NCBI RefSeq assembly: GCF_007859395.1
Contig: NZ_VOHD01000008.1
Coordinates: forward strand, 62,001-126,000
Length of the DNA: 64,000 nucleotides
Direction: 5' to 3'
From: Planomicrobium sp. CPCC 101110
GTDB taxonomy: Bacteria; Bacillota; Bacilli; Bacillales_A; Planococcaceae
The notes under the pieces: generated by a model
Database searches by the model: none
Told to the model about the DNA's origin: nothing
What the model saw: only the letters and a program-made list of their open reading frames with translations
Shown here: piece by piece, positions 8,571-16,999 of the stretch
Layout of the letters: the number at the start of each line of letters is the position of its first letter
How positions within the stretch are numbered: the first letter of the stretch is position 1
Position numbers and translations under genes: made by a program

Positions 8571-9242
8571 TCAGCTTTTTTCGCCGGCGCCTAACTCCAG
8601 TGTTCCACTGATTTCGATTCCGTTCAATGCTTGGGTCGCCAGCCGGTCCGCTTCCCCATTCGATTTCCTCGGCACCAGTTCGTACTCCGGCTGGATGCCG
8701 AGGTTTTTCAGTTTTTCGTCAATCCGATCAGCCCATCGCGACAAATCAGCTTCAAGCGCCGGCCATTCTCCGGCCATTTGGTTGATCACCACTTTGGAAT
8801 CCCCGATAAACCGCACCGGCATATGGTGCACATCCAACAGTTCCAATTCCTGGACGGCTAAATATAGTGCGGCGTACTCCGCTTCGTTGTTTGAAGTGAG
8901 TTCGGAAGAAGGCGCGTTTTGGCGCAAACGGTATGACTTGCCATTCTGCTCATAGTAAATGGCACATCCAAGCCCTGAATGCTTGGTCGCCACATCAAAC
9001 CCTCCATCAAAAAAGACTTCAATATTATGCGGTTCTGTTTCAATTCCTTTTATATATCCTCTCAGTTCTTTTAATGTCCACGTGCTGTCGAACCGGTCAA
9101 CAAACTGCAAACTTCTAACCCGACCTGTACGTTCGATATCTTCAGCCAGCAATACCGCTTGTGCAGCCGGCATTTCTCCTGAACGAAAAAAAGTTTCCGT
9201 CCCTTTCGGCGTCCGGTAAGCCCATTCGATTCGGATATTCAT
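8571..9242 (-). CDS. RNase H-like protein (reverse-transcriptase-like fold, YpeP type)
   Basis: A 223-residue protein with an N-terminal region of about 70 residues and a C-terminal RNase HI fold. The acidic catalytic set is present: D79 in FFDGGFD, E120 in SNNEAEYAAL, D148 in FIGDSKVV and D199 in SNGEADRLA. It may cleave RNA in RNA-DNA hybrids; relatives such as B. subtilis YpeP/RnhA differ in activity. It ends only a few bases from the convergent GtrII-like gene, with no clear terminator between. Confidence 0.88.
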   Translation of the reverse strand: MNIRIEWAYRTPKGTETFFRSGEMPAAQAVLLAEDIERTGRVRSLQFVDRFDSTWTLKELRGYIKGIETEPHNIEVFFDGGFDVATKHSGLGCAIYYEQNGKSYRLRQNAPSSELTSNNEAEYAALYLAVQELELLDVHHMPVRFIGDSKVVINQMAGEWPALEADLSRWADRIDEKLKNLGIQPEYELVPRKSNGEADRLATQALNGIEISGTLELGAGEKS

Positions 9243-9420
9243 CGCTGCTCCCCCTTCTTCTGTCCGTATACTTGTCTTATTTCCTTTTCAGCGTTCCATA
9301 AACTCCTTGCTGCCAGCCGCCTTGTTAACTTACATCACAAAAATTTTTAAGGGGAATTATATTTTGGCGGACTTTATTTTATAATGAAACAAAACGCTTT
9401 TTCTTAAAGGGGAATGAAGA

Positions 9421-9969
9421 ATGCAGCAGCCAGCAGTTGAAAAGCCCAAAAATCAGTTGCTGCCTTGGTTTGTTTTAATCGTCGGCGGATTGTTTATGAT
9501 TCCTACATTGCCGTTCACTTTGCTTCTGGTACTCATGCCATTATGGAAACCGGATGAAGTCAGTTTTTTTTCAATGCTATTCACTTCGATTCTCGCAGGC
9601 TTATGCATATTGGCAATTAGGGCAATGCGGCGTGCTTTCAAAAGCCTTCGGCCATCCAAAACAGCCGATGAGAAAATTGCAATTCCGCACCCGGAGGCAC
9701 CTGTCCATAACGCCGCACCGGCACAGCCCACAGCAAAAAAGCCTTTATGGCCCTGGATGATTATCGTTCCTGGTGCTTTGCTGTTGATCGCCTCAGGTCC
9801 CGGAGCTATGATGCTGCCCATCATGCCGTTGTATTTGGCGGCTATGTCCACTGATTCCGGAACAACGCCCGATCACGTGCCAGCGCTCATCATCGGCATT
9901 GGTTACGCACTCCTTTCCGGATACATCTTGCTGCTCGTAAAAGCGGTGAACGCGCTGCGGGGGAAATAA
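9421..9969 (+). CDS. Unknown membrane protein with duplicated two-helix halves
   Basis: I do not recognise a family. The 182-residue protein has four predicted membrane segments in two similar halves: QLLPWFVLIVGG then a second helix near residues 51-68, a polar Pro/Ala-rich linker at about 78-108, and PLWPWMIIVPGA then a helix near 155-177. Both halves share the order PW-hydrophobic-GP/TLP-LMPL, and both end with a basic R/K-rich helix tail, which suggests internal duplication. The ATG follows AAAGGGGAATGAAGA. It stands alone and ends at a strong terminator. Confidence 0.75.
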   Translation: MQQPAVEKPKNQLLPWFVLIVGGLFMIPTLPFTLLLVLMPLWKPDEVSFFSMLFTSILAGLCILAIRAMRRAFKSLRPSKTADEKIAIPHPEAPVHNAAPAQPTAKKPLWPWMIIVPGALLLIASGPGAMMLPIMPLYLAAMSTDSGTTPDHVPALIIGIGYALLSGYILLLVKAVNALRGK

Positions 9970-9974
9970 CAAGA

Positions 9975-10024
9975 AAAACAGGATCCTTTTTCAAGCAGCT
10001 GCTTGAGAAAGGATCCTGTTTTTT
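9975..10024. terminator. Bidirectional terminator
   Basis: Long inverted repeat (AAAACAGGATCCTTT and its complement) with a CAAGCAGCTGCTTG inner stem, flanked by A-run and T-run, between convergent genes. Confidence 0.9.
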
Positions 10025-10037
10025 GTCTATTTATCGT

Positions 10038-10790
10038 TTATTCGATTACTACAACTGTCTCCCAGCCATCGTATTCTCCCTGGTACCTCGCTGAAATTTC
10101 CACCAGGAAGTCCGTCAATTCATCGATGGCATTGTAGGTGACAAAATCGACTCGTGATATGCACATAACGTAATTGCCTTCATCATCTTTTTCGAAAGAA
10201 CCTTCCTCAATCGTGAAGCCTTCCTGTTGAATGCTGTCCGCAAACCGCTTCATTGTTTTTTCACTTTGAAACAAGACAAAATGCTCTACCCGCCGCGGCG
10301 CTTCCAGATCATCGCCCGACATCGCAAGCGTTTCCAGCACTTCGTGGTTGCCCATATGCTGAAATTGGAAAGAATCCGGATAAAGGAATTCAAAATAAAA
10401 ATCCCAGCTCTGGGTTTCCTCCAGCTTGAAAACTTCCACTTCGTAGCCGGCTAAGAAATACAGCCGGTTCGCAATCAGCGCAAGTTCTTCCTCTTCTTCA
10501 TGCGGCGAATAGAAAAAGATATCCCGATTGCCGTCGGTCGTCAGTTTTCCGACGTTGGCGTATCCCTTAAGTTCGGCGGCTTCAAGAAGCTCTTCTTCGA
10601 CAATCGTCAGCCGATCTGCTTCCGCTCCCGCATGCAAGCCGTCTTCGTTGGGCTTTTTCAGCGGCAGCCGCACCGCAAAGGCATTCTTATACTCTTCCAT
10701 ATCAAGTTCTTGCGAAACCTCCATATCCAAAACGATTGATGCCGGTTTGCCATCAATTAAATCCACATACGCATTCCAGTATTCCGACAT
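10038..10790 (-). CDS. DUF695 - RraB-like fusion protein
   Basis: A 250-residue acidic cytoplasmic protein. The N-terminal half (about 1-135) fits DUF695, with MSEYWNAYVDLIDGKPASI at the start. The C-terminal half (about 140-245) resembles the 'regulator of RNase E activity' RraB fold, including VLFQSEKTMKRFADS and the final strand-helix region. DUF695-RraB fusions are known in Firmicutes, but their function is not. RNase E is rare in this group, so the name should not be read as function. Start is supported by GGAGGG upstream. Confidence 0.8.
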   Translation of the reverse strand: MSEYWNAYVDLIDGKPASIVLDMEVSQELDMEEYKNAFAVRLPLKKPNEDGLHAGAEADRLTIVEEELLEAAELKGYANVGKLTTDGNRDIFFYSPHEEEEELALIANRLYFLAGYEVEVFKLEETQSWDFYFEFLYPDSFQFQHMGNHEVLETLAMSGDDLEAPRRVEHFVLFQSEKTMKRFADSIQQEGFTIEEGSFEKDDEGNYVMCISRVDFVTYNAIDELTDFLVEISARYQGEYDGWETVVVIE

Positions 10791-10842
10791 TTCAATCCCT
10801 CCACTCTATGGATAATTTCTCGGCCGCTAGAGGCCGCTCATT

Positions 10843-10867
10843 TTCAACTCTAATAGTAAGAGTTGAA
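10843..10867. repeat. 9-bp inverted repeat in divergent intergenic region
   Basis: TTCAACTCT, 7 bases, AGAGTTGAA between the DUF695-RraB gene and the MBL hydrolase gene. It could be an operator for either; no T-run follows directly, so a terminator is less likely. Confidence 0.4.
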
Positions 10868-10972
10868 TTTATTATACTTTTTTTCAAAGGAAATGAAATA
10901 AAAATTTTCTGACTTCTGAAGTTTTTTGATATTCTTCTGTTGTATAATCAGAAAAAAAGGAGTGGTGTATCC

Positions 10973-11680
10973 GTGAAGATGGTTCAATCAGGAACCGTTT
11001 ACCAACTGACATTCATGCCGCGCTTTTTCCCTGTGAGCTGCTATTTGGTCGAAGAAGAAACCGAATTGACTTTGGTCGATGCCGCGCTTCCCTTCAGTTG
11101 CAAGGGCATTTTGAAAGCGGCCAGGAAAATCGGCAAGCCCATTACCAATATTATTTTGACGCATGCCCACAGCGACCATATCGGTTCGCTCGATTCTTTG
11201 AAGGCGAAGCTGCCGGAGGCCATGATATCAATCTCATCGCGGGATGCGCGCTTATTGGCCGGCGACAAAAGCCTGCTCCCGGAAGAAGCTGGGCATCCGA
11301 TAAAAGGCGGAGTTCCAAAAAACATCAAATCCAAGCCGGATATCCTTCTTGCTGAGGGTGATATCATCGGTTCTCTGGAAGTGATTTTTTCACCCGGCCA
11401 CACACCAGGCTCCATCTCGCTTCTCGACCGGCGCACCAATAGCCTGATTGCGGGGGATGCACTCCATACAAGAGGCGGAGTTGCTGTTTCAGGCACTTTC
11501 AAACCGCTGTTTCCTTTTCCTGCACTTGCCACTTGGAACAAACAGGCCGCGCTTGCAAGCGCTAAAAAGCTGCAAAATTTCCAACCGCGATTATTGGCAG
11601 TCGGACATGGAAGAATGATTGAAAATCCTGCGAAAGCATTTCAAAAAGCTATAAAGGAAAGTGAAAAAAACTTAAGATGA
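10973..11680 (+). CDS. MBL-fold metallo-hydrolase
   Basis: A 235-residue metallo-beta-lactamase-fold protein with the metal motif THAHSDH (H64, H66, D68, H69), H143 in SPGHTPGS, D162 in IAGDALH and a late VGHGR. It probably binds two metals and hydrolyses an ester or thioester such as S-lactoylglutathione-like or lactone substrates; the substrate is not evident. I prefer the GTG at 10973, which has AGGAG 10 bases upstream; the ATG at 10979 is the alternative. A TATAAT box lies at 10943-10948, but no good -35 is seen. Confidence 0.88.
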   Translation: MKMVQSGTVYQLTFMPRFFPVSCYLVEEETELTLVDAALPFSCKGILKAARKIGKPITNIILTHAHSDHIGSLDSLKAKLPEAMISISSRDARLLAGDKSLLPEEAGHPIKGGVPKNIKSKPDILLAEGDIIGSLEVIFSPGHTPGSISLLDRRTNSLIAGDALHTRGGVAVSGTFKPLFPFPALATWNKQAALASAKKLQNFQPRLLAVGHGRMIENPAKAFQKAIKESEKNLR

Positions 11681-11685
11681 AAAGC

Positions 11686-11730
11686 AAAGCCGCTTTCCCG
11701 GAATTTCGTATTTTTCGGAAAGCGGCTTTT
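11686..11730. terminator. Bidirectional terminator
   Basis: Stem AAAGCCGCTTTCC and its complement around an 18-base loop with a T-run, just after the MBL gene and before the convergent glycosyltransferase. Confidence 0.85.
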
Positions 11731-11751
11731 CATATAAAACAAAGTGAAGTA

Positions 11752-12816
11752 TCAAATCCATTTTTTGGATTCCGGCCCAATGGCGTTCAACCCTTTCCGC
11801 AGGAAACTCCTGATTGCAAAATACCAGTAAATCCACTCCACTTTTCTGGCTTCAAGCAAGTTCCCGACAAGCCTTTTTTCAAAATTTCCTGCCGCAAAAT
11901 AATGCAGTTGCTCGTTCACGCGTCCATCCCACATGATTTTCAATATATGTTTTTTTATTTGGCGTGAAGATAAGGTGCTGCGGGGATGGAAAAGATTCGA
12001 AAAACAGGCTATGATTCGGGTCGTATAAGACTCTTCGACCAAGTCGGCATTCCTTCCAGCATAAGCATGATTTCGCCATAGGAATTCCCTTGTCCGCTGA
12101 AAAAGCAGCTGCTGGTTCTCAAACAGGTCGGGACGGAAAGTGCTGGTGATTGATCCGCTGTTTGATGTCATATAATTGTAGAAGGGATTTTCAATAATTT
12201 TCACATGGCTGCATTTTTCCAAATAGCCAAGATTGAATAGCATGTCTTCTCCGCGGATTACATCGCAGTCAAACCGCAAGCCGTTTTCTCTGATGATTTC
12301 CGATATATAAATTTTGTTCCAGTTGAAATGGATATAATAGTCCCGATAAAGTTCGCCAAAGAAGCCCAGCAACTCTTCTTTTTCAAAACTGCCGGTCTTA
12401 TAAAAACAAAAAATTTCATCGCTGATCACTTGATCACTGCATTCGAGCATGTTCTTGAACCCGCAAATGACCAGCTGATGCGCTTCTCCGAGCGCATTCA
12501 CCATACTTTTAGTCATATGCGGTTCAATCGTATCATCGCCATCGACAAACTGGATATACGTTCCTTTCGCGGCATCAATCCCTCTATTCCTGGCCGCTGA
12601 TGGTCCGGCATTTTCCTGATGCAGCACTCTTATCCGGCCATCCCTTTGGGCGTATGCTTCGCATACTTTGCCACTTCCATCCGCAGAACCGTCATTTATA
12701 AGAAGCAGCTCAATATTTCCATAAGTTTGCTGCAAAATGCTTGTTATGCAATTGCCGATAAAGGTCTCCGAATTATAGACAGGGACAATGATGCTGACCA
12801 ACTTTTCCCCCTTCAA
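11752..12816 (-). CDS. Glycosyltransferase family 2
   Basis: A 354-residue enzyme with a GT-A domain at the N-terminus: VSIIVPVYNSE, LLINDGSADGS, and the nucleotide-sugar/metal DGD at residues 92-94 in QFVDGDD, followed by a helical C-terminal domain without membrane segments. This is the layout of capsule or teichoic-acid glycosyltransferases acting at the inner membrane face. The start is TTG at 12816, supported by AAAGGAGGGG about 7 bases upstream; there is no ATG nearby. No other polysaccharide genes flank it, so the polymer it serves is unknown. Confidence 0.88.
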   Translation of the reverse strand: MKGEKLVSIIVPVYNSETFIGNCITSILQQTYGNIELLLINDGSADGSGKVCEAYAQRDGRIRVLHQENAGPSAARNRGIDAAKGTYIQFVDGDDTIEPHMTKSMVNALGEAHQLVICGFKNMLECSDQVISDEIFCFYKTGSFEKEELLGFFGELYRDYYIHFNWNKIYISEIIRENGLRFDCDVIRGEDMLFNLGYLEKCSHVKIIENPFYNYMTSNSGSITSTFRPDLFENQQLLFQRTREFLWRNHAYAGRNADLVEESYTTRIIACFSNLFHPRSTLSSRQIKKHILKIMWDGRVNEQLHYFAAGNFEKRLVGNLLEARKVEWIYWYFAIRSFLRKGLNAIGPESKKWI

Positions 12817-12961
12817 AGTTTCCCCTCCTTTTCGCTATGCGTCCAGGCCACTCGCCCTTCCTTTAATCGTTTTATTCTCTAAAGAATGTACTATCTCCTT
12901 CTCGGCAGTCTCCCACAGGAATCCATGCACCGGCTGATGCCATATCGGGTCAAAAGCGCAG

Positions 12962-13002
12962 AATAAGAAGGTCCCTCTCTTGGCTGGAGAGGGACCTTCT
13001 TA
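12962..13002 (-). terminator. Terminator of the DUF4397-sortase operon
   Basis: Stem AATAAGAAGGTCCCTCTC and its near-perfect complement with a short TTGGCTG-type loop, directly after the sortase stop codon. Confidence 0.9.
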
Positions 13003-13004
13003 TT

Positions 13005-13643
13005 TTATTCATCTATATAACTGGCATACACAAGCAACCTTTCCTCGCGTGTGCCAAGGGAATGGTTGTATGTGCCGGAACATGTGATCAGAACCAATTC
13101 CGGCGAAGAAGTATAGCCGAAAATTGCAGATATATCGGCTATTTCAAGCTGTACCGACTCCATTGCACGCACTTGGAACGCCAGTTTCTCCCCTCCTCCT
13201 TCCACTATTATCCGATCTCCTTGCCTCAATTGCGACAGGTCCCAAAACACGGCCGGTCCGTCCATTCCATCCACATGCCCCGCAATAACGGCACGCCCAT
13301 TCTGTCCTGGCCGATACCCCGGTTCAAACCAGCTAACCTCTTCGATATTGTCCGGTACAGCCATTGTCCCGTCTTTTGCAATGCCCAGGTGTTGGACAAC
13401 CGCTTCGACTCCTATGGCCGGAATGGATATTTTTTCTGGATTAATGCTTTCCCGTTTGATGGCGTTGACTGGATTTTCTCCGGCAGACTGATGTGAAAGC
13501 GAAACTGCCGGCGGGTTTTTTACAGTAAAATCGACATCTTCACTCCGGATGCTTACTTCATCTTCTGCACTGCTGCATCCAGCTAAGAAAACGATTGACA
13601 GGAAAATCAGCTTCTTAGTTTTGAACGCGTTTTTTCCAAACAA
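13005..13643 (-). CDS. Sortase (class F-like) with lipoprotein signal
   Basis: Transpeptidase that cleaves a sorting motif and joins the protein to the cell wall. In the 212-residue form the sortase core spans about 72-210 with H123 in VIAGHVDG, C188 in VLITCSG and an Arg at 199 or 202. Core features resemble class F sortases. The N-terminus has a hydrophobic stretch ending in a lipobox, LAGC with C23, so it is probably a lipoprotein instead of a membrane-helix-anchored enzyme. Its start overlaps the end of the upstream DUF4397 gene. TTG at 13643 with GGAG nine bases before is my choice; TTG at 13658 is possible. The DUF4397 protein carries an MPTTG signal and is the obvious substrate. Confidence 0.85.
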   Translation of the reverse strand: MFGKNAFKTKKLIFLSIVFLAGCSSAEDEVSIRSEDVDFTVKNPPAVSLSHQSAGENPVNAIKRESINPEKISIPAIGVEAVVQHLGIAKDGTMAVPDNIEEVSWFEPGYRPGQNGRAVIAGHVDGMDGPAVFWDLSQLRQGDRIIVEGGGEKLAFQVRAMESVQLEIADISAIFGYTSSPELVLITCSGTYNHSLGTREERLLVYASYIDE

Positions 13644-14412
13644 AGCCGCTCGCTCCAACTACTAAAATAAGCCCCCCCATTACTAATAACCAAGAATTTT
13701 GAAGCGGATCAGGAGTGCCTAGGCCGGTAGTCGGCATACCATTCGGAGAACCTGCACTTTCATAATCCACTAATGCCAGCACTTCAAGCTCATCCGCACT
13801 GTTCACGGCAAAAATGCTATAGACTGTGCCTGCTGCCAGTTCCGTTCCTCCAAGCGGCAGGACTTGCGTACCATCAGGCAAACGAATCTCAAGATCATAT
13901 GTGCCGGCGTCCAATTCTGCATAATCTGTAATACCAGGGAACTCAGCTCCGCTGAAGAGTGCGTCTCCGCCTACCAAACCGACATCAACTGCCGGGGCAT
14001 CCGGCGATAAATGGCCGACACGGACTTTTGCTTTTCCTTCTGATACTTCCATCGAATCTTCGGCAACCACAAATTCCAGTGCGTCAACAGTATTGGCTGC
14101 AGCCACTGTATAGGCTTTTCCTGCTTCAACTGCCAAATCGGCTTGCAGCACCCCTTCGCCTTCGGCATATTCAGAACCGTTCGCAAAAACTTCCACGTCA
14201 TGCGTCCCGGCTGGAACATCCAAATACCCGGAATTCGCTTTAAAGGCCACGTTTTCTAAGGCTAATTCGCCATTGACGTAAACATCGACTGCCGGTGCAT
14301 CGGGTGAAGCATGGACGACCCTGACTTTTCCTGCATCCGCTGCATAGACTCCTGAAACAGTTGTAAAGCCCAAAGCGAAAGCAAAAGCCAGCGAAGCAAA
14401 TACCTTCTTCAT
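13615..14412 (-). CDS. DUF4397 surface protein with MPTTG sorting signal
   Basis: A 265-residue exported protein. Residues 1-24 form a signal peptide (ending GVYAAD). Two DUF4397 repeats follow, each starting KVRV(V/G)H(A/L)SPDAPAVDV, at about 29-115 and 131-213. The C-terminus is a sorting signal: MPTTG at 226-230, a hydrophobic segment at about 240-258 and a KKR tail. MPTTG fits the [LM]PxTG pattern. The coding end overlaps the sortase start, so enzyme and substrate are translationally coupled. A perfect AAAGGAGAGG precedes the ATG. The role of DUF4397 domains is not known; they are mostly beta-strand domains on cell surfaces. Confidence 0.9.
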   Translation of the reverse strand: MKKVFASLAFAFALGFTTVSGVYAADAGKVRVVHASPDAPAVDVYVNGELALENVAFKANSGYLDVPAGTHDVEVFANGSEYAEGEGVLQADLAVEAGKAYTVAAANTVDALEFVVAEDSMEVSEGKAKVRVGHLSPDAPAVDVGLVGGDALFSGAEFPGITDYAELDAGTYDLEIRLPDGTQVLPLGGTELAAGTVYSIFAVNSADELEVLALVDYESAGSPNGMPTTGLGTPDPLQNSWLLVMGGLILVVGASGFVWKKRVQN

Positions 14413-14632
14413 TTTAACCTCTCCTTTTGTATAATTTTTATATAATTGTTATGCAATTTATTTATACTACTTTTTTGACTATATGGCAACTTTTTATTCT
14501 GATAATTCAAAAAACACTCATGGGATTATGATTCCTTCCAGACTCCTGAAATTTATGAAGTTAAATCATTCGGCTTACGGGTAAACAGAAAATTAGAAGG
14601 CGAAGACAAGAAGATTGCTGTGCTTTAAACGC

Positions 14633-14670
14633 AAAAAAAGATGCTGCCTCCGGTTAAGCGGGACAACATC
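14633..14670 (-). terminator. Terminator of the small unknown gene
   Basis: Minus-strand stem GATGTTGTCC pairing (with G-U pairs) to GGCAGCATC, followed by TTTTTTT. Confidence 0.7.
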
Positions 14671-14700
14671 CAACAGATTTTATACAAAACTTATATTCGG

Positions 14701-15069
14701 TTATAGTTTTCTGCTGTCCAAACGCATGATCCATCTCCGCATTGTGCGGCGCTGGCGTTTTTCCTGCGGCAGTATTTCTTTTGCTTTGCTTAATAAAGCT
14801 TCGATCTTTTCTTCGATGGCGTTATCTTCGTGCCAGCTGTATTCGTATAAAAAATAGTGGAGCAACCGGATAGCCTCTATGCAGCTAGACTTATCATGAG
14901 GGTTCAAGAGGCTGATATCATCCAATATGATCGAGGCCTCATCGTCCTCCTCCAAGTCTTCCTTCTTAGGTCCATATTCATCACAGTATTTCAGCATCTC
15001 TTCGTAGAGCTTTTGCAGTTCCTCCGGGATTGCAGCGGACATAAAAGATTCGTATGGATTGATCAACAT
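14701..15069 (-). CDS. Unknown small acidic helical protein
   Basis: I do not recognise this 122-residue protein. It is rich in Glu, Asp and Lys, predicted mostly helical, with an acidic middle (KKEDLEEDDEAS) and a basic C-terminus (KRQRRTMRRW). There is no signal peptide or membrane segment. AGAGGGGG precedes the ATG at good spacing and a terminator follows, which supports a real single-gene unit. Confidence 0.7.
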   Translation of the reverse strand: MLINPYESFMSAAIPEELQKLYEEMLKYCDEYGPKKEDLEEDDEASIILDDISLLNPHDKSSCIEAIRLLHYFLYEYSWHEDNAIEEKIEALLSKAKEILPQEKRQRRTMRRWIMRLDSRKL

Positions 15070-15319
15070 CTTCTTTCCCCCTCTTTATTCTGCAATTTTA
15101 ATACAGCTTAACTATTTTTCTTTTGGTGACTTCTTTCTTCTGCCTGATTTTTTAAATTCGACAAAACCTTTATAAAATCCTGCATATTTATTTGTAATAC
15201 CGAATATTTTTTACAGCACAATTCTATCGGTGCCAGATAAATCATGTTACTTATGCTTACCTGTTTTAAATTTTTTCAAACTTGCATATTTCTTATGCAA
15301 TATTAAGGAGCGATTCAAG

Positions 15320-16804
15320 ATGAAGCAAAAAGTATTGGTCATCGGAGCTGGCATAGGCGGGCTGACAGCTGGCGCTTTGCTTGCAAAGCATGGATTTGAA
15401 GTCACCCTGCTTGAAGCTTCTTCAGAATTCGGAGGCAGTGCAGGAAAGTTCAAGCGAAAATCGTTTTTGTTTCCAGCAGGAGCTACGCTTGGCATGGGGC
15501 TGGAGCCTGGCGGCATCCATGAGCGCGTCTTCCGTTATTTAGAGAAACCTATGCCGCTCAAGCCGCTTGAAACTGTCATGGAGATGGTTCATCCGGGAAA
15601 AACATTTGTTTTCCTGAGAGACCGGGATCACCATATCAGCCAAATTTTCCGTTATTTTCCTGAACACGAAAAAAGTTTGCGAGATTTCTATCAGGAAATC
15701 TATAAAACCGCCTTCCTAGTCCGAACGCTAATGGGACCGCTGCCAGCCTTGCCGCCTGCCAATATCAAAGAGTGGACTGGCTTGTTGCGCTCGCTTCGGT
15801 TAAAGCATGGCCGCCTCTTGCCTTTATTCAACAAAACGCTCGGCCAAAGGCTGAAAGTCCATCGCTTGGACGGGCTTGCCCCTTTCCGCAAAATGCTTGA
15901 TGGCTTATTGATTGACAGCATGCAAACGGACAGTGAACATGTGTCTTTTTTGCTTGCAGCTGTCGCACTCGATATCTATCATGAAGGGGCTTATTATGTT
16001 CCGGGAGGTTTATATCAGTTCGCTGAATTGATGGCAGAGAGCATTCAGGAAAACGGCGGCATGTTAAAAAAGCGCCGGACCATCACTAAACTTGAACAAA
16101 ACGGAAGCCAATGGCTGGCAACGGACCAGCGCGGAAATTCTTATGAGGCGACAGATGTTGTATTGAATGTACCGATTCAACAATTCTCCTCTCTTATGGC
16201 GCCTGATTTGATTGCCGGATTAAAAAAGCCGCTCCGCACCGGGATGCAGACGCCAACTTGGACAACTTTGACGCTTTATATCGCAGTGGACGCAAATAAA
16301 CTGCTGGCCCCTTTACCGCCGTTTCGGCAAATCTCCACCGGTTCAGGTGATTCCCTTACAGAAGGGGAGCATTTCTTCATGTCCGCTTCTCGTATCGGGG
16401 ATCTTCTTCGGGCTCCGGAAGGATATCAAACCGTAACAGTTTCCACCCATTCTAAAGCACAGCTCTGGGATACAAAGGAAAAATATGATGCCATGCGCGA
16501 AATATTGACAAATCGAATGCTGCTGGCGATTGAGCAAGTGATTCCCTATTTCCGGGATGCTATTGTCCACTTGGAAACAGGAGCCCCTAAAGGCTGGGAA
16601 CGCTATACCGGCCGGCCAAACGGCTATGTCGGCGGATTTCCGCAAACGCTGGATAATGCATTGTTCCGTTCCATTTCCCATCATTCGGGATTGCCCGGTC
16701 TTTACGTTTGCGGCGACCATATTTTCCCTGGCGGCGGCACTATCGGCGCAGCGGCGAGCGGGATCCACGCTGCCCGCTCCGTATCAGGGAACCGGCTTGT
16801 TTAA
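15320..16804 (+). CDS. FAD-dependent phytoene desaturase-like oxidoreductase
   Basis: A 494-residue flavoprotein of the CrtI/CrtN/CrtD and NAD(P)-FAD amine-oxidase superfamily. The dinucleotide motif GAGIGG is at residues 9-14, followed by LLEASSEFGGSAG; the C-terminal FAD motif is near 470 (YVCGDHIFPGGGTIGAAASG). I chose the ATG at 15320 with AAGGAG 9 bases upstream; a longer frame lacks a site. It could act on a carotenoid or another polyene or retinoid-type substrate. No other carotenoid gene lies in the window, so the substrate is uncertain. Confidence 0.85.
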   Translation: MKQKVLVIGAGIGGLTAGALLAKHGFEVTLLEASSEFGGSAGKFKRKSFLFPAGATLGMGLEPGGIHERVFRYLEKPMPLKPLETVMEMVHPGKTFVFLRDRDHHISQIFRYFPEHEKSLRDFYQEIYKTAFLVRTLMGPLPALPPANIKEWTGLLRSLRLKHGRLLPLFNKTLGQRLKVHRLDGLAPFRKMLDGLLIDSMQTDSEHVSFLLAAVALDIYHEGAYYVPGGLYQFAELMAESIQENGGMLKKRRTITKLEQNGSQWLATDQRGNSYEATDVVLNVPIQQFSSLMAPDLIAGLKKPLRTGMQTPTWTTLTLYIAVDANKLLAPLPPFRQISTGSGDSLTEGEHFFMSASRIGDLLRAPEGYQTVTVSTHSKAQLWDTKEKYDAMREILTNRMLLAIEQVIPYFRDAIVHLETGAPKGWERYTGRPNGYVGGFPQTLDNALFRSISHHSGLPGLYVCGDHIFPGGGTIGAAASGIHAARSVSGNRLV

Positions 16805-16999
16805 TGGGCCATTCAAAAACAGGAATCCACACATATCGTATACCAATATAATTATAATTTTTTCTTTTATACAGGCTTTAGGAAACTTCACTTAAAAAAC
16901 CTTCTTTTGTGAGTAATATAAAATAACTCCCATTGAGTTTAGTAGTTTAAATGAATGGGTAAATCTATTTTTATATAATTTATAAGAGGAGGACCCAAG

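Noticed and set aside
12834-12960. Open minus-strand frame (FDPIWHQPVHGFLWETAEKE) between the sortase terminator and the glycosyltransferase
   Set aside because: It reads somewhat protein-like but has no start codon or ribosome site and is about 40 codons. It might be a gene remnant, which I cannot support.
13615-13658. Reading the sortase start at TTG 13658
   Set aside because: The GGGGGG before it lies 13 bases away, while TTG 13643 has GGAG at nine bases and yields a cleaner lipoprotein signal; it remains possible.
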